Positions 36,414 to 43,884 of a stretch of 43,884 nucleotides of DNA are shown here, piece after piece. How positions within the stretch are numbered: the first letter of the stretch is position 1; every line of letters begins with the position of its first letter. Source of the stretch: Bradyrhizobium sp. WSM3983 (GTDB lineage: Bacteria > Pseudomonadota > Alphaproteobacteria > Rhizobiales > Xanthobacteraceae). The translations under genes and the position numbers were made by a program. Under the pieces are notes generated by a model. The model had not been told where the DNA came from. It was given only the letters and a program-made list of their open reading frames with translations, and made no database searches. Where the stretch lies: assembly GCF_000473045.1 (NCBI RefSeq), contig NZ_AXAY01000048.1, positions 192 through 44,075 on the forward strand, read 5' to 3'.

Positions 36414-37811
36414 CTAGCGCATGAGCGGACGAGAGAGGGCATAGTGCGCGAGCGCGACGGAGAGGCAGAACAAGACAGCGAGCAACGCAAGGCTTCCCCA
36501 ATGGTGCGCCAAGGCAAATGACACGGAGGGAAGTTGATATTTGAATGGCGGCACACTTGCCCACAGCTCGGGGCCGGCCTTGTAGGTGAAATGCGCGTTG
36601 CCAAGGGGATCGGCGTGTTTGATCAGGTCCTCGCTGACGATGTCCTGGATCTTTCGTCGTTGCGTTTCGGCCGCGGTTGAGAAGTCGCGATGTTGCGAAA
36701 AGTCCGTTCCAGCCAGGCCCATGGAGAATCCGCGGAGTGCAACGACCGGGGCAACGAGGCCGACCCACTCTTGCGCGCGCTGTTGACGCTCGAATGTGTC
36801 CCAAAGCCCGCCGAAGTTTTCATCGAGCGCGCCGTAACCCGCCGCGTCATCGACCTTCAGTGCCGCGCCCCATTTGCTGAGCGGAAGCGAGGGATCCCAT
36901 TGCGTCCGCGCGCCGAAATGGGCGGCCCAGGCCTTGCTGGCGGCTCCGGCAATGTCGTGAGACAGATGATCGTCGAACGCGAGCCGCGATGGGGTCGGAT
37001 AGAGCAGATTGACCGCCTCGGATGCGGTGCGCGGAGCGATCAGCGTTGCTGCGACCCAGAAGCCGAGCAGTATGACCAGAGCCGCCCGCGATGAACGTAC
37101 GAGGGCTGACACTGCCAGCGTCAGAAACACGAATAAGCCGAGATAGAGGCCGTATCCCGCTGCAAGCCAGCTAATCCGATAGACCACGTCGAGGCGCTCG
37201 CCTGCGGGAAGACGCGCAACGAGGAATGCCGCGAACCCGACCCCGACTGGAGCAATCAGAACGCCAGCGCAGCTCGCCAGTGCAGCTGCCTTGCCGAGAA
37301 GCAGGCTCCGCGCAGGCACACCCAAGCTGAGAAGCTGGCGCAACGTTCCGCGTTCGCGCTCGCCGCTCATGGAATTGAAGCCGATGACGATAATGAGCAG
37401 GGGAACCAAGACTTGAAGCAGCCACGCCGGCGATAGCTCGCCGAACCGCTGCAATCCGGTTGCGTCCTGGGCCGGCCTGAACTTGACCTCGCTCTGGCGA
37501 TGCGCCTGCAGCCAGACGGTCGAGCCGACAAAAGGCCCGATCCCCGGATCGAAGACGCCGAGCGGCGGTTCGGGCTTGAACACGTGCATGCCCTGTTCCG
37601 CCGCATCGTGCGGATGCCGATAGCCTTGATGAAGCCAGGCGTCATAATCGAGGGCTTGGCCTGCCGACCGTTCGTTGTTCAGCTGAACCTGCCGATTCCA
37701 TCCGGCAGCGAGAGCCACCAGCAGGAGGACGAGAATCAGCCCTCCGGCCCAGAGCAGACGCCCGTCGCGGGCCAGCTCGCGCATATCCTTGGCGGCAATG
37801 ATCGCGAACAC
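36414..37811 (-). CDS. ABC-2 type permease (DUF3526-like), first subunit
   Basis: 465 aa with a GTG start one base after the ATPase stop (tight coupling). Same architecture as the other permease: an N-terminal helix (LLWAGGLILVLLLVALAAGW), a large periplasmic domain, then helices from about residue 130 (LLQVLVPLLIIVIGFN), with coupling motif SGERERGTLRQLLSLGVPARSLL. Related Gld/Nos-type ABC-2 systems with DUF3526 domains move unknown substrates or help export. Its position opposite a siderophore-type receptor behind a Zur box suggests a role in metallophore or zinc-stress traffic; inference only. Confidence 0.83.
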   Translation of the reverse strand: MFAIIAAKDMRELARDGRLLWAGGLILVLLLVALAAGWNRQVQLNNERSAGQALDYDAWLHQGYRHPHDAAEQGMHVFKPEPPLGVFDPGIGPFVGSTVWLQAHRQSEVKFRPAQDATGLQRFGELSPAWLLQVLVPLLIIVIGFNSMSGERERGTLRQLLSLGVPARSLLLGKAAALASCAGVLIAPVGVGFAAFLVARLPAGERLDVVYRISWLAAGYGLYLGLFVFLTLAVSALVRSSRAALVILLGFWVAATLIAPRTASEAVNLLYPTPSRLAFDDHLSHDIAGAASKAWAAHFGARTQWDPSLPLSKWGAALKVDDAAGYGALDENFGGLWDTFERQQRAQEWVGLVAPVVALRGFSMGLAGTDFSQHRDFSTAAETQRRKIQDIVSEDLIKHADPLGNAHFTYKAGPELWASVPPFKYQLPSVSFALAHHWGSLALLAVLFCLSVALAHYALSRPLMR

Positions 37812-37812
37812 G

Positions 37813-38517
37813 TCAGCTCTTCATGTGCTTGAGGTAGAGCGCTTCGAGATCGGCGTGGCTGACATCCTCGCTCCTCAATTCTTCCACCAGCCGCCCGTGC
37901 TTCATGATGCCGAGGCGGGTTCCGGTCTGCTTGGCGTGGAAAAGATCGTGTGTCGTCGTCAACACCGCCACGCCGTCGTTGCTGGCTTTGACGAGAAGCT
38001 CCGAGAATTCGTTGGCTGCGGACGGGTCGAGTCCGGAGGTGGGCTCATCGAGCAGCAGGGCTTTGGCATTCTTGGCCAGTGCGATGGCGATTCCCACCTT
38101 CTGACGCATGCCTTTCGAATAGGTTGCGACCCTGTCATCGGCGGCTTGACGAGGCAGGCCCGCAGCCTCGAGCAGCTCAAGCAACCGCGGCCGCGGCAAG
38201 CGCTCACCGATTGCGAGCGAAGAGAAGAACGCGAGGTTTTCGAGGCCCGAGAGCACGCCGTAAAGCGTGACCTGTTCGGGGATGTACGCAAGCAGGCGCT
38301 TCGTCTCCAAGGGATGGCGCACGACGTCGATCATGCCGATTTGCAGGCTACCGGATGTCGGCTGGAGGAAGTTCAAGAACAGATTGACCAGTGTCGTCTT
38401 ACCCGCGCCGTTGGCCCCGAGCAGGCAATAGATCTCGCCGGGCAGCACGTTGAGCGAAACATTGTCCAGGGCACGTTTGGCGCCAAACTGCTTGGTCACC
38501 GCAATCGCATCGAGCAT
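37813..38517 (-). CDS. ABC transporter ATP-binding protein
   Basis: 234 aa from the ATG at 38517 (TTG 38535 possible). Walker A GANGAGKT (34-41), Q-loop IPEQVTLYG, signature YSKGMRQKVGIA, Walker B ALLLDEPTSGLD and the switch His in TTTHDL. It energises the two ABC-2 permeases that follow without gaps. The first gene of this operon starts 55 nt from the Zur-like box at 38570, which separates it from the divergent TonB receptor. Confidence 0.92.
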   Translation of the reverse strand: MLDAIAVTKQFGAKRALDNVSLNVLPGEIYCLLGANGAGKTTLVNLFLNFLQPTSGSLQIGMIDVVRHPLETKRLLAYIPEQVTLYGVLSGLENLAFFSSLAIGERLPRPRLLELLEAAGLPRQAADDRVATYSKGMRQKVGIAIALAKNAKALLLDEPTSGLDPSAANEFSELLVKASNDGVAVLTTTHDLFHAKQTGTRLGIMKHGRLVEELRSEDVSHADLEALYLKHMKS

Positions 38518-38569
38518 GGTTCTCGTACACTCCAACTGGCCGTCGCGGCGCTTGGGAGGGCCTTGACGA

Positions 38570-38589
38570 GTGTAATGTTATTACACTAG
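38570..38589. promoter_or_regulatory. Zur-like box between ABC operon and TonB receptor
   Basis: GTAATGTTATTACACTAG (38572-38589) matches the perfect box in 15 of 18 positions. The overlapping GTGTAAT-GTT-ATTACAC (38570-38586) is a perfect 7-bp-arm palindrome with a 3-nt centre. It is placed to control both the minus-strand ABC operon (start 38517) and the plus-strand receptor (start 38647). Confidence 0.78.
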
Positions 38590-38646
38590 GTCATCGTTGT
38601 GAAGCCGTGACGTGGGTGCTAGGCGGCCGGCGGGTTGGGGGCAAGT

Positions 38647-41049
38647 ATGCGTTATCTGTTTTGTTCAGTGTCTCTATCGGGTCTCTTGATCGGGGCGGCA
38701 GGTGTCCTGCCTTTTGTGGCTGAAGCGCAAGCTCAGACGCCTTCGTCAGCAGCCAACCAAGGGGCATCGCTGCCACCCGTAACCGTGGACGCGCCGCAAA
38801 AACGAACAACTGCAAGGACCGCTCGCCCTTCGAATTCTCGGCAAGGCCGCCGCGTCTCCCTCACAAACAGAACTCTGCGACCACCAGCCACCGCCGAGGC
38901 ATCACCGCAGTCGCAAGGCCAGCAGCAGGCCCCGGCGACGCCGCTCAACACGAACGTGGTGACGACCAGCGCGAGCCGGCTGGGACTGACTCCGCGGGAG
39001 ATTCCCGCAACCGTCGAAGTGGTCGGTGCCGACACGATCCGCGAGCAGGGCTACCACACCACGATCGACGCGGTAAAAGGTGCAACCGGCGTAACCGCTG
39101 GCGACGCGCCGAACGACGTGTCGTTCTCCATGCGCGGTTTCCAGGGCAACCAGGTCAACGTGACCTATAACGGCATCAACATCGGGCCCACGGGCTTCAC
39201 GGCGCTGACCATGGAGACATTCAATCTCGATCGCGTCGAGTTCCTGAAGGGTCCATCGTCGCTGATGTCAGGGCAGGGCGCGGTCGGCGGCGCCATCAAC
39301 TATGTCACGAAGGCGCCGCACACGGGGCCCATCCAGAACGAAGCATTTGTCGGCTTCGACTCCTTCGGCAGCTACCGTACCGGCTACGGGTCCGGCGGCA
39401 GCACCAACATCAAGGGCCTGGATTATCGCTTCGACATCAGCCGGTCGGACGTCAATGGCTTCATCGACGATACCGACGCCAGGAATCTGCACGTCTCCGG
39501 CCAACTCGACTACCGCCTGTCGGAATCATTCAAGGTCTTCGGCGCCGTCGAATACAAGGACTATCAGGCTCATCCCTACGAGGGCACGCCGCTGGCCCCG
39601 GTCGCATTCAGCGGTCCATACGCGACGAACGGAATCGTATCCGGCACAAAAGTGTCGGACTACAACAGCAGCAATCTCGGAGCGGTGACCATCGACGGCC
39701 GGACGCTGACGACGAACTACAACGTGCTCGACAACCACAAGACCATCAAGGAGACTTGGGCGCGCGGCGGTTTTGAGTGGAATCTGACGAACGACGTTAC
39801 GCTGCGAAGCCAGACCTACGAGTACAATGCCAGCCGCGACTGGTACAACAACGAGGTGAGCGCCTTCAATACCGACGCCACACGGGTTACCGATCCGATC
39901 GACCGCGAGCGCTTCTTCGTGCATCACAACCAGAACACGGTTGGCAACAACACCGATGTGATCTGGAACTCGCGCTTCTTCGGCATGGAAAACCGCCTGG
40001 CAACGGGCGTTGAGGCGTATCACCTCGACTTCACCCGGCCCGGGGCGGCGAACTTCCCGAGCGACCACGTCGCGTTGGTCGATCCCGATCGGGGATATTA
40101 TGGCTCGCTGACGACGAAGCGACAGACCGCCACCATCGACAGCGTGGCCATCAATCTTGAGGACCGGCTGAAGATTACGCCGACGTTCGCCCTGATCGGT
40201 GGCCTGCGTTACAATCCCTTTGAGCTCGATCGCACCTCGACTGACAAGTTCGGAGCAAGCAACGCCGGCTTTCCCTATTCGGCGAACTGGGACCCTGTCA
40301 CGGGACGCATCGGCTATACCTGGGAAGCGCTTCCCGGAATGACGTTCTATAGTCAATACGCAACGGCGAGCGACTTGTCCGCCGACAGCATCTTCTTGCT
40401 GAACCCGACCCAGCGGCTGACTTTGACCACAGCACGCAGCTACGAGACCGGCGTCAAGAATCTGCTGTGGAATGGCCGCGCCGAATGGACCTTCTCGGCC
40501 TTCGACATCGAGCGCGACAACGTATATTCCGCGCAGGCCGGTCAGACCCTCAATCTCGCGGGAAAAGTGAGGTCGCAGGGTGTCGAATTCGCAGCAGCCG
40601 TCCGCCCGATCCCTGAGCTCAAGCTCTGGGGCAACGTCGCCTACGTCCACGCGCGCTATGCCGACTACGATTTCACCGGCGGCTCGTTCTCCGGCAACAC
40701 GCCGCCGAACATCCCCGCGCTCATCGTGAACGGCGGCGCATCCTATCGCTTCCTCAATCCGGGCTGGCTGCCGGTCGAGCTCGGCGTGTCGGTCCGGCAT
40801 GTCGGCGACCGCTACACCACCGATGCCAATACCGTGACGATGCTCGCCTATACGACCGCGGACGCCTTCGCGTTCGTCGACATCCCCAAGTCGAAAGCTT
40901 TTCCGACTTTCGACAACACCCGGGTGACGTTCCGGGTCCGAAATCTCACCGACAAGAAATATGCGGCATGGAGCGATCCGTTCTATCCCGACCAGATATT
41001 CCTCGGCGCAGCGCGCACCTACGAAATCGAAACCTCCTTCAAGTTCTGA
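38647..41049 (+). CDS. TonB-dependent siderophore-type receptor
   Basis: 800 aa from the ATG at 38647 (TTG 38635 upstream less likely). Signal peptide MRYLFCSVSLSGLLIGAAGV...AEAQA, a basic linker, then the plug: REIPATVEVVGADTIREQG, VSFSMRGFQGNQVNVTYNGI, VEFLKGPSSLMSGQGAVGG, and a barrel ending YEIETSFKF. The plug wording is that of siderophore receptors (TIGR01783 type) rather than ZnuD. It is translationally coupled (TGATG) to a PepSY membrane protein, the arrangement of ferrichrome fegAB-like pairs. The Zur-like box upstream points to a zinc-linked ligand, possibly a zincophore. Confidence 0.88.
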   Translation: MRYLFCSVSLSGLLIGAAGVLPFVAEAQAQTPSSAANQGASLPPVTVDAPQKRTTARTARPSNSRQGRRVSLTNRTLRPPATAEASPQSQGQQQAPATPLNTNVVTTSASRLGLTPREIPATVEVVGADTIREQGYHTTIDAVKGATGVTAGDAPNDVSFSMRGFQGNQVNVTYNGINIGPTGFTALTMETFNLDRVEFLKGPSSLMSGQGAVGGAINYVTKAPHTGPIQNEAFVGFDSFGSYRTGYGSGGSTNIKGLDYRFDISRSDVNGFIDDTDARNLHVSGQLDYRLSESFKVFGAVEYKDYQAHPYEGTPLAPVAFSGPYATNGIVSGTKVSDYNSSNLGAVTIDGRTLTTNYNVLDNHKTIKETWARGGFEWNLTNDVTLRSQTYEYNASRDWYNNEVSAFNTDATRVTDPIDRERFFVHHNQNTVGNNTDVIWNSRFFGMENRLATGVEAYHLDFTRPGAANFPSDHVALVDPDRGYYGSLTTKRQTATIDSVAINLEDRLKITPTFALIGGLRYNPFELDRTSTDKFGASNAGFPYSANWDPVTGRIGYTWEALPGMTFYSQYATASDLSADSIFLLNPTQRLTLTTARSYETGVKNLLWNGRAEWTFSAFDIERDNVYSAQAGQTLNLAGKVRSQGVEFAAAVRPIPELKLWGNVAYVHARYADYDFTGGSFSGNTPPNIPALIVNGGASYRFLNPGWLPVELGVSVRHVGDRYTTDANTVTMLAYTTADAFAFVDIPKSKAFPTFDNTRVTFRVRNLTDKKYAAWSDPFYPDQIFLGAARTYEIETSFKF

Positions 41050-42503
41050 TGGTCGGCGTTCGCCCGTTGCGTGTCTTGGTCCTTGTCCATCGCTGGCTGA
41101 GCATCCCGCTCTGTCTGCTGTTCGCGATGTGGTTCGGGTCCGGCATTGTGATGCACTTCGTGCCGTTTCCGGAGTTGACCGAAGCGGAGCGTTTCGCAGG
41201 ATTACCCGCCATCGGCCCATCCACGGTGAAGCGCGGTCCCGGCGAAGCCGTCGCGGCGAGCACGCTGAAAAACGTCACGCGCGTGCGTCTCTGGCAGCGC
41301 AACGACGGTCCGGTGTACCTGGTGTCGGCAGCCTCAGGAATAAAAGCCCTGCATGCAGACGATCTGCGTGCGGCCGACGTTGATTCCGGGCAATTGGCCC
41401 TCGCAATTGCGTCCGAGCATGCCCGCCTGCGCGGACTGAACGCCTCTGCCGCCATATTGGCGGAATTAGCGGACTACGACCAATGGACGGTCCCGAACGG
41501 CCTCGACGCGCACCGACCTCTCTACCGCGTTGCTCTGAACGATTCTGCGGGAACGGAGCTGTACGTCTCCTCACGCACCGGCGAAATCGTCAGGGATACG
41601 ACCCGCAATGAACGTGCCTGGAACTATGTTGGGAGCGTCGCGCATTGGATTTATCCGACTGTGCTGCGCAAGAATTGGATGGCCTGGAACGTCACGGTCT
41701 GGTGGCTGTCGCTTGCTGCTGTCATCGCCGCACTGTCGGGCCTGATCGCAGGCGTTCTTCGTCTCAGAAGGGTGCGCGACCGTATCGTGTCTCCCTACCG
41801 CAAGTGGCATGCCTGGCACCACTGGCTTGGACTGGCGTGTGCGGTCTTCGTGATGACCTGGATTGTCAGCGGCTGGCTATCGATGGACCACGGCCGCCTC
41901 TTCTCCACCGGCGCGCTTACCAGATCGGAAGCGGACCGGATCGCGGGATTGCCGGCATGGGGCGAACTGACGTCGACAGCACCCGAATCCGTTTCACCCG
42001 CCGCCCGCGAGATCGAGTGGTTCGCTTTCGGCGATCGCATCTATCAACGTATTCGAACGGGCGTCGATGCGCAGCAGCTCTCGGTGGTCGTTCCAGCATC
42101 TGGTGGTCCTTCCTCATCGTTCTTGCAGGCCGATCAGGTCAATGCCGTCATCTCCCGCGCCGTCGGCGGCTGCTCGAGCACCAGGGCTGTCGAGCGAGAT
42201 GACGATTACTTGATTGCATCTGAAGTTGCATCGGCTCCGGTCTATCGATCCGTCTGCGGAGACGTGTGGTACCAGGTGGACGGTGCGAGCGGCGCCAAGC
42301 TGGAAAAGCTTGACGCGCAGCGTCGGACCTATCGCTGGCTGTACCGCGCGCTGCACACATTCGATCTCCCCGCCTTGATGGCACGCCCAAGCTTACGCAC
42401 GGCGATGATTGTCGTCCTATGCACGCTTGGAGTCGCGTTCAGCATCACCGGAATCGTGATCGCGTGGCGGCGACTGAGGCTCCTTGCACGTCCAGTCGTT
42501 TGA
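41049..42503 (+). CDS. PepSY-associated membrane protein (reductase-like)
   Basis: 484 aa from the ATG overlapping the receptor stop (TGATG at 41047-41051). Helices at about residues 8-30 (VLVHRWLSIPLCLLFAMWFGSG), 210-230 (VWWLSLAAVIAALSGLIAG), 255-275 (HWLGLACAVFVMTWIVSG) and 445-468. PepSY-like periplasmic domains lie between. Conserved His in VHRW, WHAWHHWLG and ALHTFD could bind haem, as in siderophore-reducing FoxB/FegB relatives. It presumably frees metal from the ligand imported by the upstream receptor, or passes electrons; the cargo is unknown. Confidence 0.85.
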   Translation: MVGVRPLRVLVLVHRWLSIPLCLLFAMWFGSGIVMHFVPFPELTEAERFAGLPAIGPSTVKRGPGEAVAASTLKNVTRVRLWQRNDGPVYLVSAASGIKALHADDLRAADVDSGQLALAIASEHARLRGLNASAAILAELADYDQWTVPNGLDAHRPLYRVALNDSAGTELYVSSRTGEIVRDTTRNERAWNYVGSVAHWIYPTVLRKNWMAWNVTVWWLSLAAVIAALSGLIAGVLRLRRVRDRIVSPYRKWHAWHHWLGLACAVFVMTWIVSGWLSMDHGRLFSTGALTRSEADRIAGLPAWGELTSTAPESVSPAAREIEWFAFGDRIYQRIRTGVDAQQLSVVVPASGGPSSSFLQADQVNAVISRAVGGCSSTRAVERDDDYLIASEVASAPVYRSVCGDVWYQVDGASGAKLEKLDAQRRTYRWLYRALHTFDLPALMARPSLRTAMIVVLCTLGVAFSITGIVIAWRRLRLLARPVV

Positions 42504-42698
42504 CGTAGCTAGGTAGCGGAGTAGGTGGAGGTAAGGCGCGTGGCTTTCGCGCCGAAACCGCTTGCCTCGTGCGAAACTTGGCTAGATTGCACGGGGAAAT
42601 TGAGTTGCAAGCACGTGGGCCCGCGAACTGAGGCGAGTGACAACACGAATGGATGGCATGCCTCTTCGTCGCAAGCGTTTACGCCTACGGCGTCGAGA

Positions 42699-43394
42699 TC
42701 ATCCACGAGCTGTTGCAACTATCCAGCGGTTGCCCCAACGCACGATAGAATCGATTCGCCCGATGCCGGGGACCACGTCCCCCCGTGCTGCCATTCGAAT
42801 CCCATCGGGCCCTTCGAGCACCGCCGTTCCGCCGCGAACGTCAAGGACTGCCCACCCCCCAATAGTCGTTGGTCTTGTCTCCGGGACGGACAGGAGCGGC
42901 CCCGCAGGCTCGAGCGAGCCGGTCACAGACATGTCCGCCTCGATAACCGAAGAGACTGGGTTCGAAGCTTCCGCCGATTGCACCCCACTCGACGCTTTGG
43001 CCAGAAGCTTCGGAGCAAGGCTCGCGACTGTGGACGGCTGACCTAAACCGGGCGGTGTTCGCGAGCTTGATACTGATGCTATCTTTCGGGCGCTTTCGGC
43101 CTTACCGCCTGACTTTGTGTCCGGCATGCGGCGCGAAGCCGGTTCTATCCGAGCATTTGGATTGAGAGCCGAGATGGTTGCAGGAGCAGCATACCGGGCA
43201 CCAGCCCATCCCAATCCAAAACCTCCAGCCAATGCGAGCGCGACGAGCCAAATAGTGGGTTTTGAATGACCGCTTGGCGCCAATAGCGCCAGGACCTCAT
43301 CTCGATTGGAGGTCGAGAAATCCGATCGGTCGAGCGTGACGGGCCACACGACCGTCTCGATCACGTCCAAGGTATTGGCATGGTGCAATTGCAT
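42699..43394 (-). CDS. hypothetical single-span protein
   Basis: 231 aa from the ATG at 43394 with AAGGGA upstream. A soluble N-terminus of about 45 residues is followed by one transmembrane helix (TIWLVALALAGGFGLGWAGA), a long low-complexity Ser/Ala/Pro linker, and a compact C-terminal module (GGWAVLDVRGGTAVLEGP...GDVVPGIGRIDSIVRWGNRWIVATARG) that looks like a small beta domain. Similar C-terminal modules occur in rhizobial hypothetical proteins (from memory, unverified). It is convergent with the PepSY gene and unrelated to the zinc genes by sequence. Confidence 0.68.
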   Translation of the reverse strand: MQLHHANTLDVIETVVWPVTLDRSDFSTSNRDEVLALLAPSGHSKPTIWLVALALAGGFGLGWAGARYAAPATISALNPNARIEPASRRMPDTKSGGKAESARKIASVSSSRTPPGLGQPSTVASLAPKLLAKASSGVQSAEASNPVSSVIEADMSVTGSLEPAGPLLSVPETRPTTIGGWAVLDVRGGTAVLEGPDGIRMAARGDVVPGIGRIDSIVRWGNRWIVATARG

Positions 43395-43711
43395 GCTCGG
43401 GTCCCTTGTGGTCCCCAATGATCATGCCGGGAACTAAACCAACCCTTAACGACCGATGCACCCCAGCACGAATATGACAGCGGTTGATCGCGCAGAAAAC
43501 CGAAGGAGTGATGTCCGGCGGCCGCCGGGACTCGACCCCATGACGGTGGGGCCCTGTTTTGCAACCTTGAGCGGACGGACCGGATTTGCATTCGGGCCCG
43601 TGGCTCACGTCAGGAGCACAATGAATCCATGGCGCCGCCAGATTTGAGCCGCATGGCCGCCTATGTCGGTACGAAGGGTCATGCCGGGGGGCGCGACACC
43701 GGGAGTTTTCG
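43395..43711. other. intergenic stretch before last gene
   Basis: About 317 nt between divergent genes. No gene is supported. GGGACTCGACCCC (about 43527-43539) resembles the T-arm complement of a minus-strand tRNA, but the rest of a cloverleaf was not found. Promoters for both flanking genes should lie here; none could be assigned confidently. Confidence 0.35.
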
Positions 43712-43884
43712 ATGTCCGGTTATTTGCGATTGTGCTTCGTCAGTTTGGTTCTTGTTGTTGAAACTCTTTCGACGGAGCACGCGTCCGCCAATCCTCTTGC
43801 GGATATCTTCAATACTGCTGCCCCACAACCTACGGTGACCTCTCCGCCGCAAGCGGAATGCTTGGGACGCCCCGGCAACTCGAC
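43712..43884 (+). CDS. exported hypothetical protein, partial
   Basis: ATG at 43712 with GGGAG 6 nt upstream; the frame is still open at the window end (57 codons). Residues 1-27 (MSGYLRLCFVSLVLVVETLS...) look like a signal peptide, followed by a Pro/Thr-rich linker and QAECLGRPGNS. The CL..PGN wording resembles small secreted rhizobial proteins that continue with a HWVYR..GHRKCW motif (memory, unverified); that part lies outside the window. Confidence 0.55.
   Translation, partial: MSGYLRLCFVSLVLVVETLSTEHASANPLADIFNTAAPQPTVTSPPQAECLGRPGNS

Noticed and set aside
34924..36804. Full 626-codon reading of the second ABC permease
   Set aside because: The first 133 codons overlap the upstream permease gene and read as low-complexity Arg-rich sequence; the true start is at 36405 or 36396.
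43515..43560. tRNA-like T-arm sequence (GGGACTCGACCCC)
   Set aside because: The loop lacks the TTC of a T-loop, and no anticodon arm, D-arm or acceptor pairing was found around it.

Overview
The window looks like the chromosome of an alphaproteobacterium of the Bradyrhizobium / Rhodopseudomonas / Afipia group. The basis is codon use (GC-rich third positions), a GcrA-family regulator, an alphaproteobacterial Zur palindrome, and the style of the YbgC, NrdA and COG0523 proteins. This placement is inference from protein style, not from a database search. No rRNA, tRNA, CRISPR array, integrase or transposase was found.

Left part, about 1-18.95 kb: an accessory, partly decayed island rich in conflict-type genes. 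In order: an AbiEi/AbiEii type IV toxin-antitoxin pair (minus); a plus-strand operon of a frameshifted SEC-C/HNH-like gene, a 57-residue protein and a frameshifted trypsin-like protease; a DUF4365-TPR protein; a decayed histidine kinase; an uncharacterised envelope pair (6.8-9.4 kb); a truncated dinB; a frameshifted unknown gene; an extra ybgC thioesterase; a PIN RNase with a PD-(D/E)XK-like nuclease, divergent from a possible HEPN-like gene with a second PIN-like gene; and an Mrr-like protein with a frameshifted zincin metallopeptidase. Three diverged copies of a repeat carrying the 3' end of ybgC plus about 80-100 nt lie at about 6.03, 11.68 and 18.82 kb. They cut this part into modules, and the last copy marks the junction with core genes.

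Middle, 19.1-23.5 kb: a cobalamin riboswitch precedes nrdA-nrdB, encoding a class I ribonucleotide reductase. The small subunit has Phe at the radical-Tyr position and Glu at the first metal-ligand position. These are the hallmarks of subclass Ic (Mn/Fe, Chlamydia type), so a B12-sensing switch appears to control a B12-independent, tyrosyl-radical-independent enzyme. About 1.5 kb with only small hypothetical genes follows.

Right part, 25-42.5 kb: a metal (zinc) starvation locus. It holds a ZnuD-like TonB receptor with a DUF2946 protein; two different COG0523 GTPases; zur itself; a murein L,D-transpeptidase; a thioredoxin-reductase-like flavoprotein; a GcrA paralogue; a gamma-carbonic-anhydrase remnant; an ABC-2 transporter with two large related permeases; and a siderophore-type TonB receptor translationally coupled to a PepSY membrane protein. 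Four Zur-box-like palindromes (29.58, 32.48, 34.61 and 38.57 kb) sit in the promoters of these units. The likely programme is zinc import at the outer membrane, zinc allocation by the GTPases, possible zincophore traffic, and rewiring of envelope and cell-cycle transcription. The last 1.4 kb carries two unrelated hypothetical genes, the second cut by the window end.
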